From Cichorium intybus (taxonomy: Eukaryota; Streptophyta; Magnoliopsida; Asterales; Asteraceae), in the NCBI GenBank assembly GCA_023525715.1, contig CM042015.1:85570750-85634749 (forward strand): a stretch of DNA of 64,000 bases, given 5' to 3'. Shown piece by piece: positions 12,966 to 25,977 of the stretch; within the stretch, counting starts at the first letter, position 1; every line of letters starts with the position of its first letter. Position numbers and translations under genes: made by a program. The notes below the pieces were generated by a model. The model was not told the DNA's origin. It was given only the letters and a program-made list of their open reading frames with translations, and ran no database searches.

Positions 12966-13770
12966 GGTCATTTATGCAATATAATTTGTCTCCTTTATAA
13001 TCCTTGCATCAAATCTCTTGTTGTTTACAATATTAGTTGCCCATTTCCAAGGTAACACATGTACCATGGGTTTTCCTCTCACATTTATCCCACTTCATTA
13101 GTTGTTTAAAATTTTGCCTCGTTTATTTCTCTTTAATTAAAACATTAATATGGTAAACAAGATAATAATACACCTACAATTAGGACCATTAAACTTCCTT
13201 CAACAGATGGTGTTGATTGTGGTGTAGTCGAAGATGAAGAATTGTTGACTAGTATCAAAGACTATGAATGAGATATGTCGGTGAAAGCTATACGGGGACT
13301 GCATATCACATTGGTTGCATCTAACCATCAACATCAATGATAATTATTGTTAGTTGTGCTAAAATTTGTAAAAATTTCATATTATGTTTCCTGTTTATGT
13401 TTTTATGTAAAAAATTTAGATTGTTGTTGGTAATGATAAAGATGTCGATTTTAACAAGTCTAAATATGAGGCAAACGATGAGGTAGACGAAAAGATTGTT
13501 GTTGGTAACGATAAAGATGTCGATTTTATTAGAACAAACTTTTGTTGATTGGATCAAGTTATTTGGGTTTGGGTTCACAACCCCTAACCCAAAATCCGAT
13601 AATCCTATTTGCCCGAGACGTGGGTCTCTTTTCCTATTTGCCACTAAGTCAACCCTGTGTTGATAACACAATTGTTAATTTTTAAAGTCAAAGGAAGAAA
13701 TCCGCAAATTGATCGATAGTCTAGGGGTTATTCTCGTACTTTCATCAGAACCACTGAACCAATATATCAA

Positions 13771-13998
13771 GGGTCCGTTTGGATGTGCTTATAAAACTGC
13801 TTATTGACTTATTGAGTTTTTGGAAAAGTCATAAGTCATAAGTAATGGCCTCCTTATTTATTAAAAACTGCTTATTTGCTCTTACCAAATATAAATAAGC
13901 AGTTTTTAATAAGTAAAGAGACCCTTATTTATGACTTATGGCTTTTCTATAAAGGCCATAAGTCATAATCAGATTTTATAAGCACATCCAAACGGGTT
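13771..13998. mobile_element. MITE with GTTTGGATGTGCTTATAAAA inverted ends
   Basis: The left end reads GGGTCCGTTTGGATGTGCTT and the right end is its near-complement (AAGCACATCCAAACGGGTT). Inner arms also pair through copies of CATAAGTCATAA. Length and palindromic form fit a MITE; the terminal motif resembles PIF/Harbinger- or hAT-type ends. The target duplication is ambiguous. It ends 65 bp before the mL53 start codon, so it lies in or beside the promoter. Confidence 0.7.
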
Positions 13999-14062
13999 AC
14001 AATAGTGGTCGTCATTTTATCGAACAGAGAGTGAGCATCGAGACAAACCCTGGGAGAGAATC

Positions 14063-15750
14063 ATGTTGAAGTTCTTGTCAAAAGTGAAGATCGAATTCAA
14101 CGCCCTAGACCCACGCACGGCGGCGTGTATGGAATTCTTGGCTCAGTGCAATGCTCGAACGGCCAAGGAATCCAACCCTTCGTGCCAGCTATTGGTCAAG
14201 CGCCGCACTGACAGCCACCCGCCGCAGATCTCCGTGACGTTCGTGAACGGAGTCGAGGAGGTTTTTGACGCCACTGCCACACCTGCGCAGACCATCAGAA
14301 AGATGATCCTGGAAAAAGGCACGCAGCTGGAGACGGAGCAAATGTTTCGTGAAGCTGGCGAGAAGTGGCCTGTCATTATTCCAGAGGAAGAGCTCCGTCA
14401 ATCGTTCCCCGGTACTAAGGTACAACGAAAAAACCGATTCATTCTCGTTTTGTTGATAACTCTTCGAATTAAGTAGTTGCTGTTTAAGTAGCCCTAAGGA
14501 GTTATACAAGTACTCGCAATTCATATCATAATTGGTTTGGGACGGGATGTGTAAGTCAAATTTTTCAAAGGCTTAATTGCCAGCTAAAAATTGACTTCAA
14601 TGACAATAAAATTTGAAAAATATGGATACCAGATTAGTCCAAAACCAAAATCAATTTGTATTTGAGTTAGCGTTGATATAAAATAATCAAAATGTGCGTT
14701 TCACCCCTGCGTTTGGGATTCATGCCTAACATACTTTAATGTTTCTTTATTTCAAGATTTAATTTGATATTTGTCTAAATTTTTTCGGGTGATCTGGGCT
14801 TACCCCTAATTTTAATCTCCATTTGGCATCTAACAAAATCTCTTTCTTTTCTTACATTTGACTGGTAATCTACTTATCGTTCTTATATTTCACTTTTCAC
14901 TTTGACCGTGGTTGTGGGGAATGGACCCCCAAGAAACAATCTTCTAGAGTAGTTATCAATACTCCTATCCAATAGAATTGCAAGGTTTGACGTGGCACAT
15001 AATTTAAGATATTGTCTGTCGATTTGTCAGTATCCAAGATACTTTTTAGAAAGAGAAAAACAGGCATTTTGTGAACCTAAATAAAAACACAATCGATTTA
15101 TCTGTAATGATGACATATGAGAAGTATTGATAATGAGAATTCCAAAAGGAGAGCATGAGTGTTGTATAAGTTGCTTCTTTTTCTTTTTCTTTTTCTTTTT
15201 CTTTTTCTGGAAGGGTTTGGATTACTGTAGACCTATGATCTCAGTTGTATACAATAAGAAGAAAGGCAACTTGTCGGAAATAGCAACATTCTTTACTCTT
15301 CAGTTACCCATAGACCATAGTAGCAACGTACTTATATATTTTACTCAAAATAGCAACATACTTACATTTCTTCACCAATAATAGTAGAATTTTATTCCAT
15401 ACCTTTAATAGCAATGTACTTCAGTTTTTACCCATAATAGCAACACACTTACATTTCTCTACCCATTTTAACAACGCCCCAAAATTTGTACATGGCAATA
15501 TGTAATTTTTTAACTTGCAAGGATTTTACAAGTTTCAGGTTACATATTGTTATTGTCAATAAGTAAATGAATGTACATTTTTGTAATGGGTAAAGAATGA
15601 AGCACAATGTCTATATTAGTAGCCAGACCAGAGTATATTGCTATTATCTGAAATTTTAAAAAACTTAGCTATTTGCATCCCATTTAAGTTGGTGAACATG
15701 TTGTCTTTTTCTTTTATCAGCCAAGGAAAGCAGAAGAAAAGAAGCAATAG
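14063..15750 (+). CDS. Mitochondrial large-subunit ribosomal protein mL53
   Basis: Two exons, 14063-14419 (119 codons) and 15721-15750 (nine codons plus TAG), give a 128-residue protein with phase 0 at the junction. It begins MLKFLSKVKIEFNALDPRT and includes PPQISVTFVNGVEE and WPVIIPEEEL; the second exon adds PRKAEEKKQ. These match the plant mL53 (MRP-L53) family, a small thioredoxin-fold protein of the mitochondrial ribosome large subunit. Reading on past 14419 without splicing gives a different, unconserved tail, while the splice restores the family's basic C-terminus. The 1,301-bp intron holds a microsatellite and a MITE-like repeat. Confidence 0.93.
15171..15208. repeat. (CTTTTT)n microsatellite
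   Basis: About six tandem copies of a TTTTTC hexamer lie inside the mL53 intron. Confidence 0.85.
15276..15650. repeat. Inverted-repeat element in mL53 intron
   Basis: It starts GGAAATAGCAACATTCTTTA and ends ATTGCTATTATCTG, with several internal copies of TAGCAACGTACTTA-like phrases. It is the same family as the elements near 5580 and 61436. No flanking duplication was resolved. Confidence 0.45.
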
Positions 15751-16935
15751 CTCAACAACTTTCTACTCTGATAGCATAATGAAGTGGGAGAGAATTAGTC
15801 AAAGTAGAGGACACATGATATGTGGATGATGCTTTTTTGCTTGCTTCATATTTGCCAGGTTTAATTAAAATTTGAAAAGGTTTTGTATTGAAATCAACAA
15901 AAAGATCCTTTGTTTTGAACTTAATACTTGTGGGCTTACTTTACCATTTCGTGTTTGGCCATTTTGTAACATTTTTTCAATAATAAGAATCATGACAGGC
16001 TAGAATAGGATCGTCAAAGGCCCCTGATGCCAGCTATTATGCAATTTTGTCTCTTGAATAATAATAATAATAACAACTCATCAAATATATTGCTGGTCCA
16101 CTTTTGTTACATAGGCCAAGACAGAACATGATGGTCTTGTACTATGTTGACTATGAATGTGATGGGTGTCAATGAAACAACAGTTGCAACTTTTTGTCCA
16201 CCCAAAAATATGGAATTAATTGGGTGATTTATTGTATGTATAAAAGACGTGAATGCCCTTCTAATCTCCACCAATAAAAATAGTCTGTAAAGCTTCTTTG
16301 GTCCCATCCCGTCTAGTCTTGTCCCATGTAACAAGCCCAGCAAAGTAAATTTGAAAATTTTAGAAATATCAAGAAAGCTTACATGAATGACATTTTTATA
16401 TTGAGGTTTTTGATAAAATGATATACAGATAAATGATGTTTAGCAAATATTTTAGAAAATAAGGATACTTTGGGAATTGGAACCAAAAGAATTAACAATG
16501 ACAAAATCTATACAAAATTAGATTAATAGACAAAACATCATTTTTATATTAAGACATTTTTCTTAACCAATCTATAATGAATTAATGATTCAAACATAGT
16601 ATTAAGTATGTGCCATTCAAAATCATTAGTCATCTAACAGTTATTTAATTTCATCAAACACCACTAAAGTGATACGAGTTATAAGAGTAAAAGTAGAAAG
16701 TGAATAAATAAGACAGTCTATCAAAAACTAGCCACACAAGCAAATGTAAGAAAGAAGAGTGTCAAAAATCTGGGAAGTTACATATACATCCCCCCTACAA
16801 CAACAAACATCAACAGATGCAACCTCACAATTGTTCTTTTTCCCAATGGAATATTTAACAAAGAACCACAACACGACAATAAATACACCAAAAACAAACA
16901 ATCAAATATACAAAGTTTTGGTGAGTTGATGATGA
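15751..16935. other. 3' flanks of mL53 and AIR9
   Basis: This holds the 3' untranslated end of mL53 (an AATAATAAGAATC stretch near 15980 may be the polyadenylation region) and that of the minus-strand AIR9 gene. The remainder is AT-rich with one short minus-strand frame at 16107-16343 that resembles nothing recognised. Confidence 0.5.
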
Positions 16936-19900
16936 TCATGTATCAATCTTGAGAAGGGAATTAAGGGATGTACTGTTGAATCTTTGAGCAAAGCCTCGGA
17001 TGACTAGTACAATCACATCTCTTAGGTGTCGCGTTTGAACCATCAAGTCTACTTCATGCTCACTGTCCACAACAATCTTAAGCCTATGTTGGTCACTCCC
17101 AAAGGTCTCCACCTACACATATTCATAAACGCTTTGTAATTAATAAAATCTTCCAATTATATAACATTTAACATTACTTTAAGTTTGAAGAAAATTAATG
17201 ACATACATGGAAGGGAGGGGTATAGCTTCCACGAATCTCGGTTGTTGGGAAAGAAGTCTTGGAACCAGGCTTCACTACTTTCACTCTTTTCCTATTAACT
17301 TCCAATAATCTTCTCTCAAGACTACCCACCCCAGAAACCTGAAATAGTAATTCAAATCATAGGTTAAAATTACAATTTTGCCCTCCTCATCAAATCAGCA
17401 AGAATAACTAACTACCTTCTTCGAAGACCTGTCCTTGTCACATAACGCCTGTTGAAAAAAAAAAACTCATCAGTTCTTGACAAGGGCATTTACGTCTTTT
17501 CTTCCATTACCAATAAACAAATGTTTGACAAATTCATACCTCAAACTTGACAGTCCCAAGATCCAGCTTCTGCTTTACTTCTTTCAAAACATCAGGTTCT
17601 TCAAGTAGATAAATTATTTAATAAATTAAGGACACAAAGCAAGCACCGTTTAAACTTTATAAAATAAATTTAGGGCAAATGAGGCTTACCAACAGTTATT
17701 GGTTCAGTTGAAGCAGAAACTGGATAGCCCTCAACTCCGTCTTCTCTTACAGGGGTATAAATGGCAACAAGCCGGTAACCCACATCATCAACATTTGCTT
17801 CATACATCTTTCCTGTCTCGCCTACAATAAAAACAATACATTTATGAAAAAAATGTAACATTTCACTTTATTCTTTTTTCCTATTATAAAACATACCTGG
17901 AATAGAAATTAAATCTGGACTGCCAACCATCGATCTAAGCCACTGAATTTTACTCTTACCCTCTTTTCCCCCACTATAATTACCACGAACCGCGTATAAG
18001 TTAGTATGAAAACCCCTTCCTTCAATTTCCAGCTTCTCTATTTTAGGAATCCCTGAAAAATTCAAAATCCAAGAAACATTTATACAAATAAAAACTTAAC
18101 ATAAATGAGAGATAGAAAGATTATTCTACAAGACCTGGGGAGACAGGGGTAGTTTCGGAATATGCGGGTTCACTTGATCTTCCAAATGTATCGGTTACAA
18201 TGCACTCACATTTAAACCGACAACCAATGTCATCAAATCGCAACTTATATGAGCAAGAACATTGTGATTGTAACAGCTCAAAGCCTTTGTTTTCCATTTC
18301 AGAAGAAATGTACCTGTAACAGTTAGTATAATAAAATAATTACTTCTTATTATCGTAAATAAAAAACAAAATAAGTTGTATAGTCAATAGTGTAGAAATG
18401 TTGAACACACCATTGGTATCTGACATGTTTCTTGTACTTTTGCCATACGTTCTGTTGTGCATCACTTTTTGGAATTACTTCAATTGCAGTTAGTACTTCC
18501 CCTTCAACCGGTTTACCAGTAAGTGCAAGAATCTCAATTCTTGGAACCTCTGAAATGTAATATAATATTAATATTAATTTTAATTTTGTAATTTAAAAAA
18601 AAAAAAACATTAAATAAATCCTGAATCACTTCACTACCTGGGAGAATCACATCGGTTGGCTCAGATAACTTCATATCCCCAACAACTGAATCACTACGAA
18701 CCGGCGTATACCTTTAAACAAAACAAGTTTTTTATTTTTATTTTTTTATAGATTTATATGCAGAAAATATTAGAAGTGAATAAAAAATTACCCGAATAAC
18801 AATCGACAGGTGTAATCTGAATCGGAAACTTGATAAGTTTTTGAGTTAGCACCATCGATTAAAACAGTTGTTCCCTCTGTAGTTCTTCTATACCAACTAA
18901 AAATGCTTTCTCCTTCATAACCACCAAAATACTCTCCTTCACCACAATAAGTGTCCAAGGACAACGCCTTTACACTAACTTTGGAAACTTCCGGAAGAGC
19001 GGGACCCACTGGATTGTTGGAAATTGACACCAACGGTTCCCCGGATTGTCCATCTATACGGGTCGGGACCCAATACAAAGCCAGGTAAGCGCCCACATCT
19101 TCGAATGACGGAGTGTATGTTCTGTGAAATAAATTAATTAGAATTAAAATTAAAATAAGTTAATAAAGTAATAACATTCATGGAGCTTACAGTGTTGTTG
19201 CGCATGTTGCCACATCATCACCAGCATCTGATATTTCCATGAGAGTCAATGCATCAAGCTTTGACTGACATCTGTACCAGATATAATTTCCTTCACCTTC
19301 TTGTCCACCAAAGTATGTCTTTATGGGGACCACAAGTTTAGCCTCACAGCAATCAGGAATTACAAGTTCGACACCTGTGGGACCACCTGGAGCAATAGGA
19401 TTAGAGACAATACTTTTTGGGTTCCCTTTAACTCCATCTGCTCTCATGGGTGTATAAACAAGCTCCACACGTTCTCCCACTTCCTCTAAAGTCAAATCCA
19501 GTGATTCTGCTAAGAATGTAAGTAACTTGTTCAGCAAGTCATCCGGTAATAATATATTCAAATCAAAAACTCACCATTAGAATGCAGTCTCTCCTTGCTA
19601 CCATTTTCCTTCAGTCTATACCATTCAAAGAAGCAATCTCCTTTCTCCCTGAAAAGAATCAAGTAAACTAAAAATTTTACAACAAAGTGATTCATAAAAA
19701 GTGAAGGTCAAAGCTTCTTTTTTTTTTTTTACCCTCCAGTATAAGATGCAGTGAAGGTCAAATGTTCTCCTTCAATCATTGACCCGTGAAGCTCGAGTGA
19801 CTGGCAAGTTGGTGGGCCTGAAAAGTAAAACATTTAAGTGTTATTAGAAATATAATTATGACATCATTCAAAGATATTGAAAAATACCAGGAGATATTGG

Positions 19901-22900
19901 GCCGATCTGTTCAGATAATACAATAGGACCGCGGGCCCAATCGTTTCTCACGGGTTCACATGAAACCGATATAGAAAACCCGATGTCATCAAGTGAAAGC
20001 AAGTATGATGACGTGGCAGCATCTGCAACTTCACTCTGTACGCCATCTGAGCTAGTCTGCGCATAGGAATAAAAATTAATATATTATTAAGTAATACGCA
20101 TACTATCTGAAATGTCTAAAATACCCTGAACCAGCGGAAAACAGAGTCTCCCTCTTCACCGCCCCAATATTGTTTGTTAACATGTAACGTAGTGCCTTCA
20201 ATTGGACTCCCGACCACTTGTAATGACAGCAATCTAGGGCTTCCTAAAATAATTATGTGAAGATTATAAGTAGGAAAACAGAATTGTAAAAATTATAATT
20301 AGTTACCTGGCTGAACACGCTCTTGACCCATGCAAGTTCTTGATTCCCCCTTAATTCCATCATCACGTAATGGAGTACATGTAAAAGAAATAAATTTACC
20401 AATGGCATCTTTTGTGACAGTATACTGAAGGGTACCAGCAGCTTCAGGTATCACCATACCAGGCTCATTTTCAACCTGAAATATTATTTAAAATGATACA
20501 GTGATGAAATATTTATTATATGATAGAAAAAAGAATAGTGTAATGTATTACCTCATGAAGATACCAATTGTAAATACTCTTTCCTTCATGACCACCAATG
20601 TACCCGTAAGATGCTGTTAGTATTCCACCTTCAGAGTAGTCGCCGGTTATTGATAAGAAATTTAAGTTTGGGGGTAGATCTGTAAAGATTAAATTCACGT
20701 TAAAACAAAGAGTTACTATAAAAAAAGTAAATAAACTAAAACACTTACTTTCAACTGCTTTGTCTGAAATAATGTAAGCTGGTTCGCCAGATTCACCATC
20801 TGTATTCACAGGGGTAAATTTGGCAACAATGTAGCATCCAACAGCCCCTAATGGTATGCGAAATGCCTTGGCCAATTTGGATGTGCTTACTGCTTCTAGA
20901 CCATTTTCACCATCAAGAATTGAGGAAAATGTTTTGAACCATTGGACTCTACTAGAAGCTTCTGTAGCTCCAGTTACATTACCAGTCACTGTCACCTTAC
21001 TTCCTTCCTTTAAATCACCAATTATCTTTAACTGTGTTACTTTAGGTGGAGCTGAAATTTAATCAGGAGAAAAACGAATTAAATAAATGGAGCTGAAATT
21101 TTATTAAACGAGTAGCATTAGTTGTATATGTATAATGTATACAGGTACCTCGTTTGACTATTGGTGATAGTATTGAAGTAGATTTTCCTTCATGGCCTGT
21201 AAGTTTAATAATTAACCGAATTAAAAGAAACGCCAAAATCAACTATATTTTAAAAAAGCTAAAAATATGTTAACTGACCTTCAAAATTGACAGGAAGATA
21301 TACAAAAGCCAAACGCGAACCAACATCTTCCTTGGACAAAGTATACTCATTGGTGCCAGTTAGCACAAGAACAAAGTCTCTGTTAAGATTGTAAAATATA
21401 TTTAAAAAAATAAATTGAAAAAGAAATAGTTAAAAAGAAAATTACAAACTACAAACCCTGTATCTTTATTCTCACGCAGCCATTCAAACTTGCTTGGTCC
21501 TTCTTTTCCTCCAAAGTAGACACCTGTCCCACTAATAGTATTTCCTTCTACAATGTCTCCAATTATTTGCACATTGCTAACTGATGGGGCAGCTGCAAAT
21601 TTAAAAATAAAAATATAAAAAACATTTTAGCCACTTGTACTGTTGATTTTTTATTAAGTTAATAAAGAATGTACCAGGTTTTATATAATCTGTGATTGCA
21701 TATTGAGGCTCTCCTTTAGTTCCTTCTTGTGTTACAGGAGTGTACATATAAACCAGACATGAATCAATGTCATCAAGAGTTAATAAATATTCTTCATTTT
21801 CTGCACCAGGAATCACCACTGGACTACTATTCCATCTTCTCCTTAACCAACTGGAAAATAATAATAAAAATATCAAAATCTCTGTTTTCAAAATTTAAAA
21901 ACAAAAATAGGCTGACCTAGAAATGCCTTTTGCTGGGGTCCCACCACACCATGCAACCTCTGGGTGACCTGTAATTATGTTTCCCTCCACTAGTTCACCA
22001 CCCACATCAAGCTTCAAAACCTTAGGACATTTGGTTCCTATACAAAAAAGTTTAAAACTTTTAAATAAATCACACAATTGGGAAAGCCTGATTACAATTT
22101 TTCATCATGTACCTGGGGAGATTGGTGAAGAAATAGCAAAAATAGAAGGATATCTGGTATCTCCAAGTACAGGTGTACACTCCACCTTCAAAATCTTGGC
22201 CACGTCATCACGTTTTGGCCAGTATACCTGGTTATAAAACAGTTACACAAGATTAAATACCATCACATATTAATTAGAAGCAATAAGTTAATACTAATTA
22301 CCTCAGCAGTAGCATCTGGAATAGCAATGAAGTTTGAAAGAGGTGTGCTTCCAATGAACCATTGATAATGCAAAATTAATTCTGACTCGTCAATTTTTAA
22401 TTTATCTTTGGTAAAAAGAAAGTGACAGCAACAAGCATCTTCTTCAAATGGTTCATCAACTGAGGCTTCCATGAGCATGTAGCCAGATGGAAAATGGTCT
22501 TTCCATTGTTCGATAAGAAAATGAAAAGTTGACTCTGTTTGATTTAAGAGAAACTGGTCAAATACTACAGTCGTATAAAAATATAATGCAAAAAAAAAAA
22601 AAAAAAATGAAAATGAAAAAGAAACTCCATAAAGCTTACCTGTGGCTTGTTCCTTTGGGCAAAACTCCCAACCTTTTGCAATGCAAAGTGCTGTGTTTGC
22701 AGGATAATGTTTCGCGAATGTGATCTCTTTAGGAGATAGATCTAGAAAAAAATTACAATTTTTTTACAATGTAACATGCATATTAGAGAACAATTGATAG
22801 AAGCTTCAAATAAAATTAAAAACACATACCTCTATCATTGAACTTTTTGAGGGTTGGGCCCACAAGCAAAATAGAAGCTGCTTCTACATGTGGCATCTCA

Positions 22901-25097
22901 AGTATAGGATTTTCCTCTAACCGTAAATGCTGCAGCATATAGTGAGAAATATTCAATTTTAATTGTGTATTATCAAGAATTTTAATTACTTGGATATAAA
23001 AGTGAACTTGCCTCAAGTGATGGTAGACATGGAAAACCCTTTAGTGTTGAAACTCTATTCTTGCTGGCAGCTAATACCTGTAAAGAACCAAAAGGTCAAA
23101 GGTAAAATCTATGGACTAAGCAAGAAAGAGCAACATACTTTTATTCATTTGTGTATTGTAGCATCCAACTTTCTTTCTTTGTATTATTACAGCATTGTAT
23201 TTTTCTAAATAGAGCATTGTAATTTTCAACTTTTTGTCTGATTACTTAAAGCATTTTACTTTGAAAATCTACCCAATAATAGCATTATACTTTCATTATT
23301 TTTCTTATTAGGACATTATAGCAGTGAAAATTGTTTTGTATTTGGACAACATTGCTAGAACTTTAAAAAATACAAGGTTGTAATAGGAATATATGAAAGT
23401 AGAATTCTATAACAAGCAAATAAATGGAAAAGCTAATTAGAGGATGAAAAAAACCTGTAATCGGGGCTGACTTGCCATTGAGAGAGACTTTAGCTTGTTT
23501 TGTGCAACTGATAGGAACTGAAACAGCAAAAGAAACTTGTAGGCTACATAAAACCGTTATAAATCAAAATTGTTTCTACAATAAGAGCATGGACCAAATG
23601 CTTTACCTCCAAATTTGGAAGTGCAGGAAGTGATGTCAGCGAAGTAATTTGATTCCCAGCAAGGTAAAGTTGCTGTAAAAATTTAAAGAAAAAAAACATA
23701 TTGTTTGTTAACCCAGTTAAGTACTAAATGGTCATTTTAGATATGAATACAATGTGAGGTAGTAAACCTGCAAGGCTTTACAGGCTTCAAGTGGTTCAAA
23801 TCCAGGCCCTTTGAAATCATTAAAGCTCAAATCAAGAACCTGTAAAAAAGGCCACAAAAGTGATTATGAAATCATTACATAATGAAGATAACTTCATATG
23901 TAAAATGTCCTAATTCTTTAGGGGGAAAGGCAAAAGAAAATATTCATACTAACCTTCACCCGTTTCAGTGTTTCAATGCCTTCCAATGAAGATAACAGAT
24001 TGTCCCTAAGATAAACAAACTGCCACAAAAGAATATCAGTCATATGCTTCTCTTATAAATGCACAAAACAGCATTTTAATTTAACAGTGTGATAGTAGAA
24101 AGATTATCGTCTTCTTCTATGAATATAAATAAAGATTAACTATACAGAAGATGAATACAATAAAAAGGCTAACAAATAAATGTACACATCAGCTTACCTC
24201 TAAACTAGGAGACATGTTCAGTCCACCTTTCAGAGTACGAATTCTATGACCCCTAAGATCCAATCTCTGATAAAAATGAGAGAAAACAGCAGTCATTACA
24301 GTAGAATTTTTCAACAAAATAAGCATGATTAGTAAGCTTTATGTGCTTACCACGTCATCATTAGCTTTAGTTTCAACTTGGGGAAGCATGATCAAACGAG
24401 ATACCCTAATTTCAGGATTTGCTGCTTTCCTTTGACTTGATAAAGTTGGCATTTTTTCTCTTGAAGACGATAGAGACCCGGATTTTGATCCACTGGAAAC
24501 TGCAGATGATCGAGCAGATGAAGAGAGCTTTGAAACTGACTTCTTGGTCGTGCTGCTTGCAGTGCTGTCTATGGAGGTTGAAGGAACTCTTGGTGAAGAA
24601 GAAAGTGATGGAGATGATTTAATATTAGATGTAACAGAAGACTGTCCCTTGCTTGCTTCAGACTTAGTGCTCACAGTTCTAGAAGCTCTAACAACAGGAG
24701 AAGTAGGAACTGAAGGTAGCGAACGCCTCATTGGCTCTGTGGTGGTGGAAGAACTAGTCTTCTTTCCAACAATTGAACCACCACCACCACCACCGCTACT
24801 GATATGTTTCTTCACTGGAAGTTGCGGTTTGTCAGGTAAACTTCCAGTGCTATTCCTTCTAATGGCAGGGGCAGAATTGGAAGCGGTGTTTGGAGTTGAT
24901 TTGACCATGTTTGAAACGCTCTTGGGTTCTATCTTCTTTCTGGTGGTTCCTGTAGCAGAACCAGAGACCTTCAAAGAAGACGAGACAGTTGGTTTTATAA
25001 CACTTCTTGTTGCCTTCACATTCTCCGCTGAAGACTGTGTCTTCGTTTTTGTCTCGAAAGTCGGGACCTTCTCTAAAGATCCCTCTCCCCCTTCCAT
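16936..25097 (-). CDS. AIR9: AIR9-type microtubule-associated protein
   Basis: About 34 coding exons, the first 25097-24351 and the last 17112-16936, give roughly 1,685 residues. Domains in order: a basic Ser/Thr-rich N-terminus (MEGGEGSLEKV, the microtubule-binding part in the family); leucine-rich repeats, mostly one per exon of 63-72 nt (24266-24198, 24019-23954, 23839-23768, 23672-23607, 23517-23455, 23077-23012, then 22929-22830); about eleven A9 repeats of 90 residues with the recurring motif GG-EG...W (for example FGGKEGPSKFEW, IGGHEGKSIYNW, FGGYEGESIFSW); and a conserved C-terminal domain ending STSLNSLLKIDT. Larger A9 exons are 22534-22302, 21051-20749, 19509-19191 and 19121-18792. 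AIR9 marks the preprophase band and cortical division site. An in-frame ATG lies upstream in an intron-derived frame, but MEGGEG follows a good acceptor at 25127-25128 and matches the family start. Intron 23011-22930 has a GC donor. Confidence 0.95.
23129..23415. repeat. Possible MITE-like element in AIR9 intron
   Basis: The left side contains AGCAACATACTTTTATTC and GTAGCATCCAACTTTCTTTC, and the right side GAAAGTAGAATTCTATAACA, a weak inverted match. The phrases resemble the AATAGCAACGTACTT element family seen in other introns here. Ends are not resolved. Confidence 0.3.
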
Positions 25098-25650
25098 CAA
25101 AATAATGTGGTTTGATGCCGGCGAACCTAAAGGGACAGCGGAGTAAAAATTTGCAAACAAAAACACAAGTCGTATACATAAAATGTACCAAATTGGAAGA
25201 GTTACAACAACAATGAGCATAAACAACGATTATCGAGAAAATTGTGCTATCCTTAAGCAGAAAAAGGTAAACAATACTGTGGTTTTGATACCTGCGTGCC
25301 TAAAGGGGCGACGAGTGTGCAGATTGCAAGTAATCCGTCTATGTGAAAAGTCAAAATCAGAACATTTATGACAACGATGAGCATAAACAAGTATCCAAGA
25401 GAACAGTGATGCTAATTCTAGAGCAAAAAAAGGGTAAATGATAATGTGGGTTGCACCTGCGTGTACTAGGATGTCAGTGCAGATCTGGTGATTACAGTAG
25501 AAGCAACATTTCGAAGATTGTTTGTTTGCTGTAGAATTAGCTAAACTAGGGCTTGATTATAGCAACAAATTTGGATTAAGAAATAGGAATGAGTGGGTCA
25601 GATTGAGGAAAGTGATGGCGATGGGTCACCTGGTGGGGGGGAAAGTAGCC
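25098..25650 (-). promoter_or_regulatory. AIR9 5' leader region
   Basis: The acceptor CTTTAG|GTTCGCC (25127-25128) just before the ATG implies at least one intron in the 5' untranslated region. Candidate leader exon sequence lies at about 25440-25640. Two related phrases, CTAAAGGGGCGACGAGTGTG and CTAGGATGTCAGTGCAGATC, suggest a small internal duplication. No core promoter element was identified with confidence. Confidence 0.4.
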
Positions 25651-25944
25651 AAAGTCTCCAACAAGTTTTGTTTTCGCGCGCGGCATATAACACGCACGCC
25701 AAATATAAATAATTATTTTATGTCCAAATCGATACAATGATTATTTAATAAAGAAATAATGATGTGGTATTAAATATACGCTAGAAATGCTTCTATTATT
25801 TTTCTAGATAAATGAATGAGTTAAATAATGAATCATAATACGTTCAAAATAAACGGATTATTAGTTTTTAAGTATAGTTGTATAGGTGAAGTTAAGTCGA
25901 CTAAAAATGTGATGAGAGAGAATCTTCCTTTGAGAAAAGAAAAA

Positions 25945-25977
<33 letters not shown>

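Noticed and set aside
16107..16343. A 78-codon minus-strand frame between mL53 and AIR9
   Set aside because: No recognisable motif, no supporting splice or promoter context; treated as chance.
24544..25146. A 200-codon plus-strand frame
   Set aside because: It is the antisense shadow of the Ser/Thr-rich first coding exon of AIR9. It has no family resemblance, while the minus-strand reading matches the AIR9 N-terminus.
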